DNA of 64,000 nt from Microvirga sp. (GTDB taxonomy: Bacteria > Pseudomonadota > Alphaproteobacteria > Rhizobiales > Beijerinckiaceae): the NCBI GenBank assembly GCA_022241475.1, contig JAKOMT010000005.1, positions 103,184 through 167,183 on the forward strand, given 5' to 3'. The translations under genes were made by a program, and so were the position numbers. Shown here one piece after another: positions 18,640-27,153 of this stretch. The first letter of the stretch is position 1. Every line of letters begins with the position of its first letter. The notes beneath the pieces are model-generated. The model was not told where the DNA came from. It worked only from the letters and a program-made list of their open reading frames with translations, and ran no database searches.

Positions 18640-19944
18640 ATGCGCATCGCGATGATCGGTACCGGATATGTCGGCCTCGTCTCGGGGGCCTGTTTCGCCG
18701 ATTTCGGACACGACGTCGTCTGCGTCGACAAGGACGAAGCCAAGATCGCGGGCCTGCGCGAGGGCCGTATCCCGATCTTCGAGCCGGGGCTCGAGGAGCT
18801 CGTGGCCCGCAACGCGTCGCAGGGGCGGCTGCGCTTCGAGACCGATCTCACCGACGCGGTCGCCGGGGCGAGCGCCGTCTTCATCGGCGTCGGCACCCCC
18901 TCGCGCCGCGGCGACGGTCATGCGGACCTCTCCTACGTCTACGCCGCCACGCGCGAGACCGCCCGCGCGCTCGACGGCTTCACCGTGGTGGTGACGAAAT
19001 CGACGGTGCCCGTCGGCACGGGCGACGAGGTCGAGCGCATCATCCGCGAGGAGCGCCCGGACGCCGATGTCTGCGTCGTCTCGAACCCGGAATTCCTGCG
19101 CGAAGGCGCGGCGATCGGCGATTTCAAGCGTCCCGACCGCATCGTCATCGGGATCGAGGACGAGCGGGCCCGCGATGTGATGACGGAAGCCTACCGGCCG
19201 CTGTACCTGAACCAGTCGCCGCTGCTATTCACCTCGCGGCGCACGGCCGAGCTGATCAAGTACGCCGGCAACGCCTTCCTCGCCACCAAGATCACCTTCA
19301 TCAACGAGATCGCGGACCTGTGCGAAAAGGTCGGGGCGGACGTTCAGCAGGTCGCGCGCGGCATCGGGCTCGACAACCGCATCGGCTCGAAATTTCTCCA
19401 CGCCGGCCCGGGCTACGGGGGCTCGTGTTTCCCCAAGGACACGCTGGCGCTGATCAAGACCGCGCAGGACGAGGGCGCGCCGGTGCGCATCGTCGAGACC
19501 GTCGCCTCGGTCAACGAGCAGCGCAAGCGCGCCATGGGCCGCAAGGTGATCGCGGCCTGCGGCGGCGACGTGCGCGGCCGAACGATCGCCGTGCTCGGCC
19601 TCACCTTCAAGCCGAACACCGACGACATGCGCGACGCGCCCTCCATCGCGATCGTCACGGCCCTGCAGGACGCGGGCGCGAAAGTTCGCGCCTACGATCC
19701 CGAGGGCATGGAGCAGGCGCGGGGCCTCTTCGACGGACTCGAGTTCGCCGCCGACCCCTATTCCTGCGCCGCCGGGGCGCACGCGCTGGTGATCGTCACC
19801 GAATGGGACGCCTTCCGCGCTCTCGACCTGCCGCGCCTCAAGTCCGCCATGGCGAACGCGGTTCTCGTCGACCTGCGCAACGTCTATCGCCCCGAGGACG
19901 CCCGCCGGGCGGGCTTCGCTTATACGAGTGTTGGCCGCCCGTGA
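18640..19944 (+). CDS. ugd: UDP-glucose 6-dehydrogenase
   Basis: 434 residues. N-terminal Rossmann motif GTGYVGLVSGACFA, SNPEFLREGAAI in the middle, catalytic Cys263 in GYGGSCFPKD and the UDP-binding C-terminal domain with LTFKPNTDDMRDAPS. Oxidises UDP-glucose twice to UDP-glucuronate for exopolysaccharide or lipopolysaccharide sugars. No other polysaccharide gene is directly adjacent; the minus-strand kinase-fold gene is divergent from it. Followed by a palindrome-rich spacer. Confidence 0.96.
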   Translation: MRIAMIGTGYVGLVSGACFADFGHDVVCVDKDEAKIAGLREGRIPIFEPGLEELVARNASQGRLRFETDLTDAVAGASAVFIGVGTPSRRGDGHADLSYVYAATRETARALDGFTVVVTKSTVPVGTGDEVERIIREERPDADVCVVSNPEFLREGAAIGDFKRPDRIVIGIEDERARDVMTEAYRPLYLNQSPLLFTSRRTAELIKYAGNAFLATKITFINEIADLCEKVGADVQQVARGIGLDNRIGSKFLHAGPGYGGSCFPKDTLALIKTAQDEGAPVRIVETVASVNEQRKRAMGRKVIAACGGDVRGRTIAVLGLTFKPNTDDMRDAPSIAIVTALQDAGAKVRAYDPEGMEQARGLFDGLEFAADPYSCAAGAHALVIVTEWDAFRALDLPRLKSAMANAVLVDLRNVYRPEDARRAGFAYTSVGRP

Positions 19945-20025
19945 CGGGAGAGGCGCGGGCGCGTCGACCGTTCGAAAGCAGCGCCCTGTGAGCTTCGCGC
20001 TTTCGCGCGAAACACCCCGCCCTGG

Positions 20026-20095
20026 CCCTCCCCTGAGGGGAGGGAATTTCCGCGTGGTTCAGGCGCAAACCGAACTCCCTCCCGGTAGGGGAGGG
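20026..20095. repeat. Pair of G/C palindromes, REP-like
   Basis: Two near-identical inverted repeats lie in the convergent spacer after ugd: CCCTCCCC-TGA-GGGGAGGG (20026-20044) and CCCTCCC-N5-GGGAGGG (20077-20095). Such CCCTCCCC/GGGGAGGG elements are common dispersed intergenic repeats in high-GC Rhizobiales. They could also hinder transcription from either side, but no T-run follows. Confidence 0.7.
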
Positions 20096-20140
20096 CGGGG
20101 GTGGGGCGGATAGCGCCATCGTTTCCAGACAAGACGCGCT

Positions 20141-21340
20141 TCATGCCGCCGGCGGCGTCCCCAGGATCGCGGCGTCGTCCGCGCCGAGCGCCGGCGCGGG
20201 GCGGACGCCGTCGCGGGCGTGGCCGGCGAAGCGCAGGGGGGTGTCCGGGGTGAGCACTGGCGGCACGCCGGGATGGGCGATGCGTCGAAACAGCGGGTTT
20301 CGCTCGCTCGCTCTCCAGTCCTCGGCGAGCATCTGCGCGACGTCGCGGAAGGGGCTCCAGCAGACGCCCGCGCCGGCGAGCGCCGTCTCGATCTCCACGA
20401 GCGTGCGGGCTTCGGTCCATTGCGAGAACAGCGCCGCGATCGGCGCGCGAACCCGATAGCGCTCCTCCTCGCGCGAGAGATCGGCCTCGAAGACGCGCGC
20501 CAGACCGTCCATGCGTTCGCGAAGGTCCATCGCGTCCAGAAGCGCGCGCCATTGCTTGTCGGTCACCGCGACGAGGATGATTCGTTCGCCGTCCCGCGTC
20601 GCGAAATCCGTGCCGAAGGTGCCGTAGATCCAGTTGCCGTCGCGCGGGCGGGCGGCGCCGGTCAATTCCGCCTCGGCCATGATGCCGACATCCGCCACCG
20701 CCGCCATCGCCACGTCCGACAGGCTGAGCGAGACATGCGCCCCGCGCCCGGTGAGGCGACGCTGGCGCTCGGCCGCGAGGAGCCCCATGGCGAGCGTGCG
20801 GCCGCAGATCACGTCCCAGAACGGCATGGCGTTGTTGACCGGGCCGGAGAGTCCTGCCGGTCCCGTCAGCATGGCGACGCCGCAGGCGGCGTTGACCGTG
20901 TAGTCGATCGCCGTGGCGCCGTCGGGGCTGCCGTCCAGCGAGATGACGATCACGTCCTCGCGCCGCGCTTTCAGAGCCTCGTAGGTGAGGGGAGCCTTCT
21001 GCGGAAGGTTCGTCACGAAGATCCCGGAGCCCTCGCCCGGCGTGCAGATGAGTTCGGCGGCGCGTTCACGATCCTCGTCGCGGCGCAGGTCGAGCCGCAC
21101 CGAGCGTTTGCCCCGGTTGAGGAAGGTCCAGTAGAGGCTCGCGCCGTCCTGCGAATGCGGCCAGCGCCGATAGTCGAGGCCGCCCGTGGGCGCGTCGAGG
21201 CGGATCACCTCGGCGCCGAGCTGGGCGAGGCTCATCGTCGAGAGCGGCGCGGCGATGAAGGCCGTCGATTCGATGATCCGCAAACCGCTCAATGGTCCCT
21301 CGACCGGCCGCCATCCGCCATCCGCCTCGCCGTTTCCCAT
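20141..21340 (-). CDS. Family III CoA-transferase resembling 2-methylfumaryl(mesaconyl)-CoA isomerase
   Basis: 399 residues from the ATG at 21340, chosen because AGAAGGGA sits six bases upstream; another ATG at 21376 is in frame. CaiB/BaiF fold: PLSGLRIIESTAFIAAPLSTMSLAQLGAEVIRLD at the start, LNRGKRSVRLDLR, and the likely catalytic Asp176 in PFWDVICG. The wording of the N-terminus and DYRRWPHSQDG recalls Mct, which moves CoA between the C1 and C4 carboxyls of mesaconate. Its neighbour beyond the TIR gene is mcd, whose product is mesaconyl-C1-CoA, so the substrate fits. Formyl-CoA or other acyl-CoA transferase activity remains possible. Confidence 0.7.
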   Translation of the reverse strand: MGNGEADGGWRPVEGPLSGLRIIESTAFIAAPLSTMSLAQLGAEVIRLDAPTGGLDYRRWPHSQDGASLYWTFLNRGKRSVRLDLRRDEDRERAAELICTPGEGSGIFVTNLPQKAPLTYEALKARREDVIVISLDGSPDGATAIDYTVNAACGVAMLTGPAGLSGPVNNAMPFWDVICGRTLAMGLLAAERQRRLTGRGAHVSLSLSDVAMAAVADVGIMAEAELTGAARPRDGNWIYGTFGTDFATRDGERIILVAVTDKQWRALLDAMDLRERMDGLARVFEADLSREEERYRVRAPIAALFSQWTEARTLVEIETALAGAGVCWSPFRDVAQMLAEDWRASERNPLFRRIAHPGVPPVLTPDTPLRFAGHARDGVRPAPALGADDAAILGTPPAA

Positions 21341-21689
21341 GCCGCGTCCCTTCTTCAGCCTGTGCATTCGCCCCACATGTCTAGGGCGCCCACCGCTCTG
21401 GCGCAGCCGGAAATCGGCCGATATCGTCGAATGCAGAAACCACTTGAGTTTTGTTCCTTACTGCCACGCGAGGAGCCGCTAACGGTCATAAGTCTGCGCT
21501 AAACATTTTCCGCGTCTCACCTGTAATCTGATACGAGTCACGTGCTGTTCGTCGGCTCTTATCGTGCAAAGGATCGCGATCTGGTGCTGACTGGAGGCGA
21601 TTCAGGTGGCCCGACCCAGAGATTAAATGTTCTTTACGAGATTTTGTCTCGTCACAATGGACGTTACATTCCTTAGGAGTGTTTTAGGT
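21341..21689. other. Spacer between the CoA-transferase and TIR genes
   Basis: About 350 bases. Composition drops from GC-rich to AT-rich around 21430. It holds a perfect 10-base palindrome ATCGGCCGAT (21413-21422) upstream of the CoA-transferase, a possible operator, and a hairpin ACGAGA-TTTTG-TCTCGT (21636-21652) just past the TIR stop without a T-run. No gene, tRNA end or insertion-sequence end was recognised. Confidence 0.5.
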
Positions 21690-22676
21690 TTAGTTCTCGT
21701 CGCTTTCATCCTTGTCGAATGGCATTGAATTTTTTCTTTCGATTAGATGGTGTAACGTCATGTCAATGAGCATTGGAAGCTCCTCAATCATCATTATGGC
21801 CTCTTTTGAGCCGCCCATCATTTCGCGCATCATGCCGCCTCGCGATAAATTCTTTACAGATCTTTGAAGTCTCTGCAGGATAACTTCTGCTACGTCAGGG
21901 CCGCCATCGCGAATTTCACGGTAGGATTCTGCGAATATTTCCGCCAGCCAAGGGAAATCTTCTCTCAAATAGCCCGCCATCATCAACAGAGCGGTTGGCG
22001 CGTCACCTGTTTCGCGGGAAACGAAAAACAGCTCATCGAACATCCTTGGATGTAGTCGCATTCGGCGTCGTCTTGCGAAGCGTTCACGATCCATCATTTC
22101 AGGATCAAAGTCCCGCATACGTGCGTTTAGCCCACGCACGCCAGAAACAAGCTCTTCAAGAATTTCAGTTTGGGGCCGCAGATGTTTTTCTTCTGGCAAA
22201 GAATCCGTGATTACGTTAAGTTCTGATTGAAGTGTTGGCCAAAGAGCTGGAACAGACCGAGAGACGATGCCATCGTTTACCGCGCCATCAGAGACTCTGT
22301 TAATCGCTCGAACAACTTCCATCATCCCTTCCATCTCAACTTTTTGTGCTTGGAATTGGGAGAGTGGACCGCTTAAGTCTCTTAACTCAAGTCCGAAAAG
22401 CAAAGGTATTACCTTTGCGTCAAGCATGGACTTTGAAAGCGCGCCCGCTTCGAAGAGAATCCATTCTGATCGCAAGTTCTCTGGGGTGATACAGATTATT
22501 CCAAAATTCGAAGTTTCCAGCTCACCCGCAATGGACTGCGCCCACCGATCACCGGCACCAATGTCTTTATCTGAAACCCATGGCTTGACGTAACTCAGTG
22601 TCATTGGAAGCCAATCTCGCAACGCGATTGCAACCGCCTTGCTTCTCGCTCCACTCCAACTGATGAAGACTTTCAA
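21690..22676 (-). CDS. TIR-domain protein with unknown C-terminal domain, probable defence gene
   Basis: 328 residues from a TTG at 22676, chosen because GGAGG lies five bases before it and it yields the canonical TIR beginning KVFISWSGARSK. TIR domain about 1-130: PWVSDKDIGAGDRW, ICITPENLRSEWILFEAGALSK with candidate catalytic Glu76 of NAD-cleaving TIRs. The remaining 200 residues are helical, rich in Arg/Met/Glu, and match nothing I recognise. Base composition is strikingly low: the 60 bases from 21721 hold 23 G/C, against 45 in the 60 from 23041. Probably horizontally acquired; TIR effectors in bacteria usually serve anti-phage immunity, here without a visible partner gene. Confidence 0.8.
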   Translation of the reverse strand: MKVFISWSGARSKAVAIALRDWLPMTLSYVKPWVSDKDIGAGDRWAQSIAGELETSNFGIICITPENLRSEWILFEAGALSKSMLDAKVIPLLFGLELRDLSGPLSQFQAQKVEMEGMMEVVRAINRVSDGAVNDGIVSRSVPALWPTLQSELNVITDSLPEEKHLRPQTEILEELVSGVRGLNARMRDFDPEMMDRERFARRRRMRLHPRMFDELFFVSRETGDAPTALLMMAGYLREDFPWLAEIFAESYREIRDGGPDVAEVILQRLQRSVKNLSRGGMMREMMGGSKEAIMMIEELPMLIDMTLHHLIERKNSMPFDKDESDEN

Positions 22677-22987
22677 ACAATACCTCCAAGTCGGTATCCC
22701 TCGGCGACTGCCGTTCTGAACAAGCGACGCTAACATGTGCTATCGGACGTTGGAAGCCGCTATGGTCGAAGCGATTATCGGCCTGTTTTGTCGAGGCTGT
22801 CATCGACAAATTCAACCCGGGTTGAGTGAAATCAGAGAGGCGCCTCGCCCGCCCAATGTCCGCTCCATAGCATTGCTGACTGTTCGTCAGGACAAAAATC
22901 TCTGGTCAAAATATGTGGGACAAATACGGTCAGTATCGTCTATCCCGAACCGCGAATGAGGGCGGGCTCGCCGCTCCTGGAGAAGCC
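22677..22987. other. Spacer between the TIR gene and mcd
   Basis: About 310 bases of intermediate composition between divergent genes. It must contain the mcd promoter and presumably that of the TIR gene. Short ORFs over it (for example 22735-22959) have no ribosome site or family resemblance. No direct repeats or transposon ends were found by eye. Confidence 0.5.
22683..22687 (-). promoter_or_regulatory. Shine-Dalgarno deciding a TTG start
   Basis: GGAGG on the minus strand, six bases 5' of the TTG at 22676. The only upstream ATG-type alternative (22736) adds 20 residues that do not belong to a TIR fold. Confidence 0.7.
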
Positions 22988-24667
22988 ATGTCAGCCCTGT
23001 CAAAAACCGCCGAATCCTACGCCGACGCCCCGACGGCCGTGCTGCTGCGCGCCGCGAGCATGGATGTCGACGCGCTCGTCGAGGATGCGCGGGGCCGGCT
23101 GCGGAAACGTCTCTCGGCGTCGGGCGCGCCGCTCGCGCAGGCGCTCGAAGTGGAGCAGCACGCCGCGCACGGGCTGGCCTGGATCGCGACCTACGCCTGC
23201 GTCCTGCGCGAGCTGGCGACCTGGGCCGAGCGCCTCGGCGAGGACGGCCGGCTCGGCGCCGTGGAGGATCTGCTGGCGCGGATCGGGGCGGGCGAATACG
23301 TCGCGCAGATCTTCGGCGGGCTTCCCATGAGCCAGGTCGAGACCGTGAGGCTGTCCGCGTTCGGGTTCTCGCACGAGGACGTCGACCGCGCCCGCACGCC
23401 GGCGATCGAGGCGCTGATCGCGTCCGCGGGGCCGGCCGAGCGCTCGCGCCTCGTCGCGCTGATGCGCCAGTCGGAAGGGGCGACGATCTTCGGGGATCCC
23501 GGCCTCGACGAGACCATGGAGGCGATGCGCGAGGAGATGCGACGGTTCTCGATCGCGGAGGTCGAACCGCATGCGCACGGCTGGCACCGCGAGAACTCGT
23601 ACATCCCGATCGAGACGGTGCGGCGCCTCGGCGATCTCGGCGTGTTCGGGCTGACGATCCCCGAGGAGCACGGCGGGCTCGGCCTCTCGAAGGTGGCGAT
23701 GTGCGTCGTCTCCGAGGAATTGTCGCGCGGCTATATCGGCGTCGGCTCGCTCGGAACGCGCTCCGAGATCGCCGCCGAGCTCGTTCTTCTCGCCGGCACG
23801 CAGGAGCAGAAGGAGCGTCTTCTGCCGGGTCTCGCCTCCGGCGAGATCATCCCCACGGCCGTCTTCACGGAGCCCGATTCCGGCTCCGACCTCGCGTCCC
23901 TGCGCACGCGCGCCGTGCGCGACGGCGACGTCTGGCGCGTCCACGGGGCGAAGACCTGGATCACGCATCCCGTGCGAGCCGACCTCATGTTGATGCTCGT
24001 GCGCACCCGGCCCGAGGAGCCGGGCCATCGCGGGCTCTCGCTCCTGCTCGCCGAGAAGCCGCGCGGGAGCGACGAGGAGCCGTTCCCCGTCGCCGGGCTC
24101 ACGGGCGGCGAGATCGAGGTGCTCGGCTATCGCGGCATGAAGGAATTCGAATTGTCCTTCGACGGCTTCGAGGTCGCAGGCCGCAATCTGCTCGGAGGCG
24201 TCGAGGGCCAGGGCTTTCGCCAGCTCATGCAGACCTTCGAATCGGCGCGTATCCAGACGGCGGCTCGGGCGGTGGGCGTGGCGCAATCCGCGCTCGATCT
24301 CGGACTTCGTTACGCTCAGGAGCGCGTCCAGTTCGGGAAGCCGCTCGTCTCCTTCCCGCGCGTCTCCGACAAGCTCGCGATGATCGCCGCCGAGACGCAT
24401 CTCTCGCGCCTGATCACCTACTTCGCGGCGCGAGAGAAGGACGCGGGGGAGCGCTGCGACCTCGAGGCGGGGATGGCGAAGCTCCTCGCCGCGCGCGTGG
24501 CCTGGGCCGCGGCCGACGCCGCCCTCCAGATCCACGGCGGCAACGGTTTCGCGCTCGAATATCCGATCAGCCGCGTTCTCTGCGACGCGCGCATCCTCTC
24601 GATTTTCGAGGGCGCGGCGGAGATCCAGGCGCAGGTCATCGCGCGTCGTCTGATCGAGGTGGAATGA
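22988..24667 (+). CDS. mcd: (2S)-methylsuccinyl-CoA dehydrogenase
   Basis: 559 residues from the ATG at 22988, preceded by GGAGAAG. The C-terminal 380 residues are an acyl-CoA dehydrogenase (TIPEEHGGLGLSKVAM, FTEPDSGSDLASLRTRA, KTWITHP, ALQIHGGNGFALEYP). The N-terminal extension of about 150 residues with HGLAWIATYACVLRELATWAERL and GGLPMSQVETVR is characteristic of Mcd, the FAD enzyme that oxidises methylsuccinyl-CoA to mesaconyl-C1-CoA in the ethylmalonyl-CoA pathway of acetyl-CoA assimilation. Crotonyl-CoA carboxylase and other pathway genes are not in this window. Divergent from the TIR island. Confidence 0.88.
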   Translation: MSALSKTAESYADAPTAVLLRAASMDVDALVEDARGRLRKRLSASGAPLAQALEVEQHAAHGLAWIATYACVLRELATWAERLGEDGRLGAVEDLLARIGAGEYVAQIFGGLPMSQVETVRLSAFGFSHEDVDRARTPAIEALIASAGPAERSRLVALMRQSEGATIFGDPGLDETMEAMREEMRRFSIAEVEPHAHGWHRENSYIPIETVRRLGDLGVFGLTIPEEHGGLGLSKVAMCVVSEELSRGYIGVGSLGTRSEIAAELVLLAGTQEQKERLLPGLASGEIIPTAVFTEPDSGSDLASLRTRAVRDGDVWRVHGAKTWITHPVRADLMLMLVRTRPEEPGHRGLSLLLAEKPRGSDEEPFPVAGLTGGEIEVLGYRGMKEFELSFDGFEVAGRNLLGGVEGQGFRQLMQTFESARIQTAARAVGVAQSALDLGLRYAQERVQFGKPLVSFPRVSDKLAMIAAETHLSRLITYFAAREKDAGERCDLEAGMAKLLAARVAWAAADAALQIHGGNGFALEYPISRVLCDARILSIFEGAAEIQAQVIARRLIEVE

Positions 24668-24769
24668 GCGTTTTGGAAACTATCTCGGTTGGTCAAATAC
24701 GCTGCGAGAGGAAGTATTAAGGCGGACGGCGTAGCTTGGCTTTGGTTTTTTTTCTCGCCGGAGCCTCCG

Positions 24770-25990
24770 ATGTCCCTGTTCTCCCATTCCACCACGCTCG
24801 CCGCTGCGGCGTGTTTCGCCGCGTTTGCGGCCGGCTCGGCCGGCGCCCAGGAAACCGACCCCACGCCGGTGTCGTCGGGCGTCAGTTACCAGCTGATCGA
24901 GCGCTGGGACGTCGACAAGCTCAACGAGATCCTTACGGTCGACACGCCGAAATTCTTCGGCGTCGAGGTCGAGTACACGCCGGCCCAGCACGCCGTGAAT
25001 CTCTATCGCGTGACCTATCCGTCGGTCATTCCCGAGATGGGCGACAAGCCGACGATCGCCTCCGGGCTGATCGCGATCCCCGACACGGAGGGAACATCGT
25101 TCCCGATGGTCTCCTACCAGCACGGAACCGTTTACGAGAAGCAGCAGGTTCCCTCGTTCCCCGACCAGTCGCCCGAGACGCAGTTGATGATCGCGCAGTT
25201 CGCCGGTCAGGGCTACGTCCTGATCGGGGCCGATTATTTCGGCATGGGAATCTCGCCGGAGCTCGAAGGCTACATGGTCAAGGGCAGCCATCAGCAGGCC
25301 ACCCTCGACATGATCCGCGCGGCGCAGGCCGTGCTCGATCATAAAGAGATCACGACGCCCGACCTCTACATCTCCGGCTGGTCGCAGGGCGGCTTCGTCA
25401 CGATGGCGCTGCTCGAAAAGCTCGAGACCGTCGGCCTCGACGTCAAGGCTGCGGCGACGGCGAGCGCTCCGATGGACGCCTTCGTCGCCTTCAACGGCTT
25501 CCTGAATTTCCCGCGCCCGATCGACGCGGACTGGATCACGACGATCTTCATCCTGTCGGCCTTCTCGTTCGAGAACTACTACGGCGTTCCGGGGCTCGCG
25601 CGCTCCCTGATCAAGCCGGAAGTTTACGATATCGCGCACAAGGCCTATCTGAAGGAGCCGGTGAATATCGCCGACATCCCGACGGACGTGCGCGCGCTCA
25701 TTTCCGACGACTACGTCGACACCAACTTTTACGCCAGCTCGGCCTTCGGTCGTCTCACCCAGGACGCGCAGACTTATCGCTGGGTCATCAAGACCCCGAC
25801 GCGCAACTATTACGGCGAAACCGACGAGGCGATCCGCATCGAGCTCGGACGGCTGGCGATGACGTACCAGCAATCCATCGGAAACGACACGGTCGAGGCC
25901 GTCTCGACCGGCCCCACGAGCCATCGCGGAACCTACGCCACCGCCGTGCCGGAATGGAAGAAGTGGTTCGATTCGCTCAACGCCCAGTGA
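24770..25990 (+). CDS. Exported alpha/beta-hydrolase (secretory lipase/esterase-like)
   Basis: 406 residues from the ATG at 24770; an in-frame start at 24689 would put 27 residues before the signal peptide. Residues 1-26 form a signal peptide (SLFSHSTTLAAAACFAAFAAGSAGAQ). The nucleophile elbow GWSQGG and VSYQHGTVYEK (oxyanion region) mark an alpha/beta-hydrolase, in the style of large secretory lipases. Probable periplasmic or secreted esterase; substrate unknown. It follows mcd by 102 bases, likely with its own promoter. Confidence 0.75.
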   Translation: MSLFSHSTTLAAAACFAAFAAGSAGAQETDPTPVSSGVSYQLIERWDVDKLNEILTVDTPKFFGVEVEYTPAQHAVNLYRVTYPSVIPEMGDKPTIASGLIAIPDTEGTSFPMVSYQHGTVYEKQQVPSFPDQSPETQLMIAQFAGQGYVLIGADYFGMGISPELEGYMVKGSHQQATLDMIRAAQAVLDHKEITTPDLYISGWSQGGFVTMALLEKLETVGLDVKAAATASAPMDAFVAFNGFLNFPRPIDADWITTIFILSAFSFENYYGVPGLARSLIKPEVYDIAHKAYLKEPVNIADIPTDVRALISDDYVDTNFYASSAFGRLTQDAQTYRWVIKTPTRNYYGETDEAIRIELGRLAMTYQQSIGNDTVEAVSTGPTSHRGTYATAVPEWKKWFDSLNAQ

Positions 25991-26080
25991 CGCGAAGCGT
26001 CTGCGAAACAAGGCGCAACCGCGCCTGATCGGCGAGAGGCTCCGGACGCGACTGCGCCGGGGCCTTTCTCGATTCGGGGG

Positions 26081-26506
26081 CTAGCGTCCAGCCGAGGACG
26101 GTGGTTGCGCATAACGCGCCAGGCGCTCGTCGCGCTCGCCTGCATGGATTTCGAAGAGGTGGCCTTCAAAGTCGTAGACGTAGACCGAATCTCCCTCGCC
26201 CTCGACCCGCCCGCGCGCCTCCCGGAACGTCACGCCGAGCGCCCGCAGCCGCGTCTCCAGCTCCGGCAGCGCCTCGCGCGGCGCGGAGAAGGCGATGTGC
26301 CTGTAGGACGGCGCGATCGGCGCGTCGCCCTCCATCGCCACGATCCAGAGCCCGGCGAGATCGAAGAACTTCTCGCGCGACAGCGAGAAGCAGCGCTCAC
26401 CGCTGTCGTAGATCTCGCGCGCGCCGAGCCCGTCGCAGAGAAAGCGCGCCATCGCGTCGAGATCCTTCACGACGAACGTCATGTGGCTCAGGCCGGTGAT
26501 TGGCAT
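26081..26506 (-). CDS. fosX: FosX-type VOC hydrolase (fosfomycin resistance family)
   Basis: 141 residues from the ATG at 26506; the frame is open far upstream as a shadow of neighbours. The VOC fold ligands fit FosX: His8 (LSHMTF), His70 (SYRHIAF) and Glu119 (GHLFEIHAG), and Glu45 (SREKFFDL) matches the general base that makes FosX a hydrolase instead of a thiol transferase. YDSGERCFSLSREKFF and the C-terminal RDERLARY closely recall Mesorhizobium FosX. Such chromosomal members may have low fosfomycin activity and another native substrate. First recognised as a glyoxalase-family protein. Confidence 0.8.
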   Translation of the reverse strand: MPITGLSHMTFVVKDLDAMARFLCDGLGAREIYDSGERCFSLSREKFFDLAGLWIVAMEGDAPIAPSYRHIAFSAPREALPELETRLRALGVTFREARGRVEGEGDSVYVYDFEGHLFEIHAGERDERLARYAQPPSSAGR

Positions 26507-26532
26507 CGGGATCCTCGCTCCATTCGGGCGGC

Positions 26533-27069
26533 TCAGGCGCGCGCGCCGAGCCGCAGGAACATGTACGTCGTCGAGTGCAGCGCGCAGCCGTAAGGGTCGA
26601 AGGCGAAATCGGGGATCGTTCCCGCCTCCTCGAAGCCCAGGGAGCGGTAGAGATCCTGCGAGACGTCGCCGGTGCGGGTGTCGAGCGTCACGAGCGTCTT
26701 GCCGAGCGCTCGCGCCTCGTCGATCGCGCGTCGCATAAGCGCGCGCGCCACGCCGCGCCGACGGGCGCGGGGGTGGACGAGCATCTTGGCGATCTCGCAG
26801 CGGTGCGGCTGGTTGGGCGGCATGGCGGTGATCAGTTGCGCGGTTCCGACCGTCGCGCCCTCGATCTCCGCCACGAACAGCCGCCTGCGCCCGGCGCCGA
26901 TCTCGGGCGCGACGTCGCGCGCCCAGAAGGCTGAGGCGTCCTCGCGCGAGAGCGGCGCCATGAAGCTCACCGCCGCGCCGTCGGCCACCGTATCCGTGAG
27001 GATCGACGACAGCTCGCCGAGCCTCTGCATGACGTCGGCCTCGGTCAGCGTCAGAATCGTCGCCGTCAA
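26533..27069 (-). CDS. GNAT-family acetyltransferase
   Basis: 178 residues, a single GNAT domain. Core: RLFVAEIEGATVGTAQLI, then KMLVHPRARRRGVARALMRRAIDEA with the acetyl-CoA loop RRRGVA, and LYRSLGFEEAG near the end. Many members with this outline acetylate small amines or antibiotics. It starts 27 bases upstream of the fosX start, same strand, so the two may be cotranscribed. Substrate unknown. Confidence 0.85.
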   Translation of the reverse strand: MTATILTLTEADVMQRLGELSSILTDTVADGAAVSFMAPLSREDASAFWARDVAPEIGAGRRRLFVAEIEGATVGTAQLITAMPPNQPHRCEIAKMLVHPRARRRGVARALMRRAIDEARALGKTLVTLDTRTGDVSQDLYRSLGFEEAGTIPDFAFDPYGCALHSTTYMFLRLGARA

Positions 27070-27153
27070 CGCGCCGCACTCCTCGAGCTCTCTCCCGTCG
27101 CCCGATCATCTCGCCCCGGGTTTGTCCAGGCAAGATCGCGCGGGACTTTGCGT

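Noticed and set aside
22735..22959. 74-residue ORF between the TIR gene and mcd, considered as a TIR partner
   Set aside because: No ribosome binding site, no hydrophobic or domain pattern, ends in the mcd leader.
21341..22987. Transposon or integrase-type boundaries around the TIR island
   Set aside because: No inverted terminal repeats, target duplications, tRNA end or transposase fragment could be found by eye.
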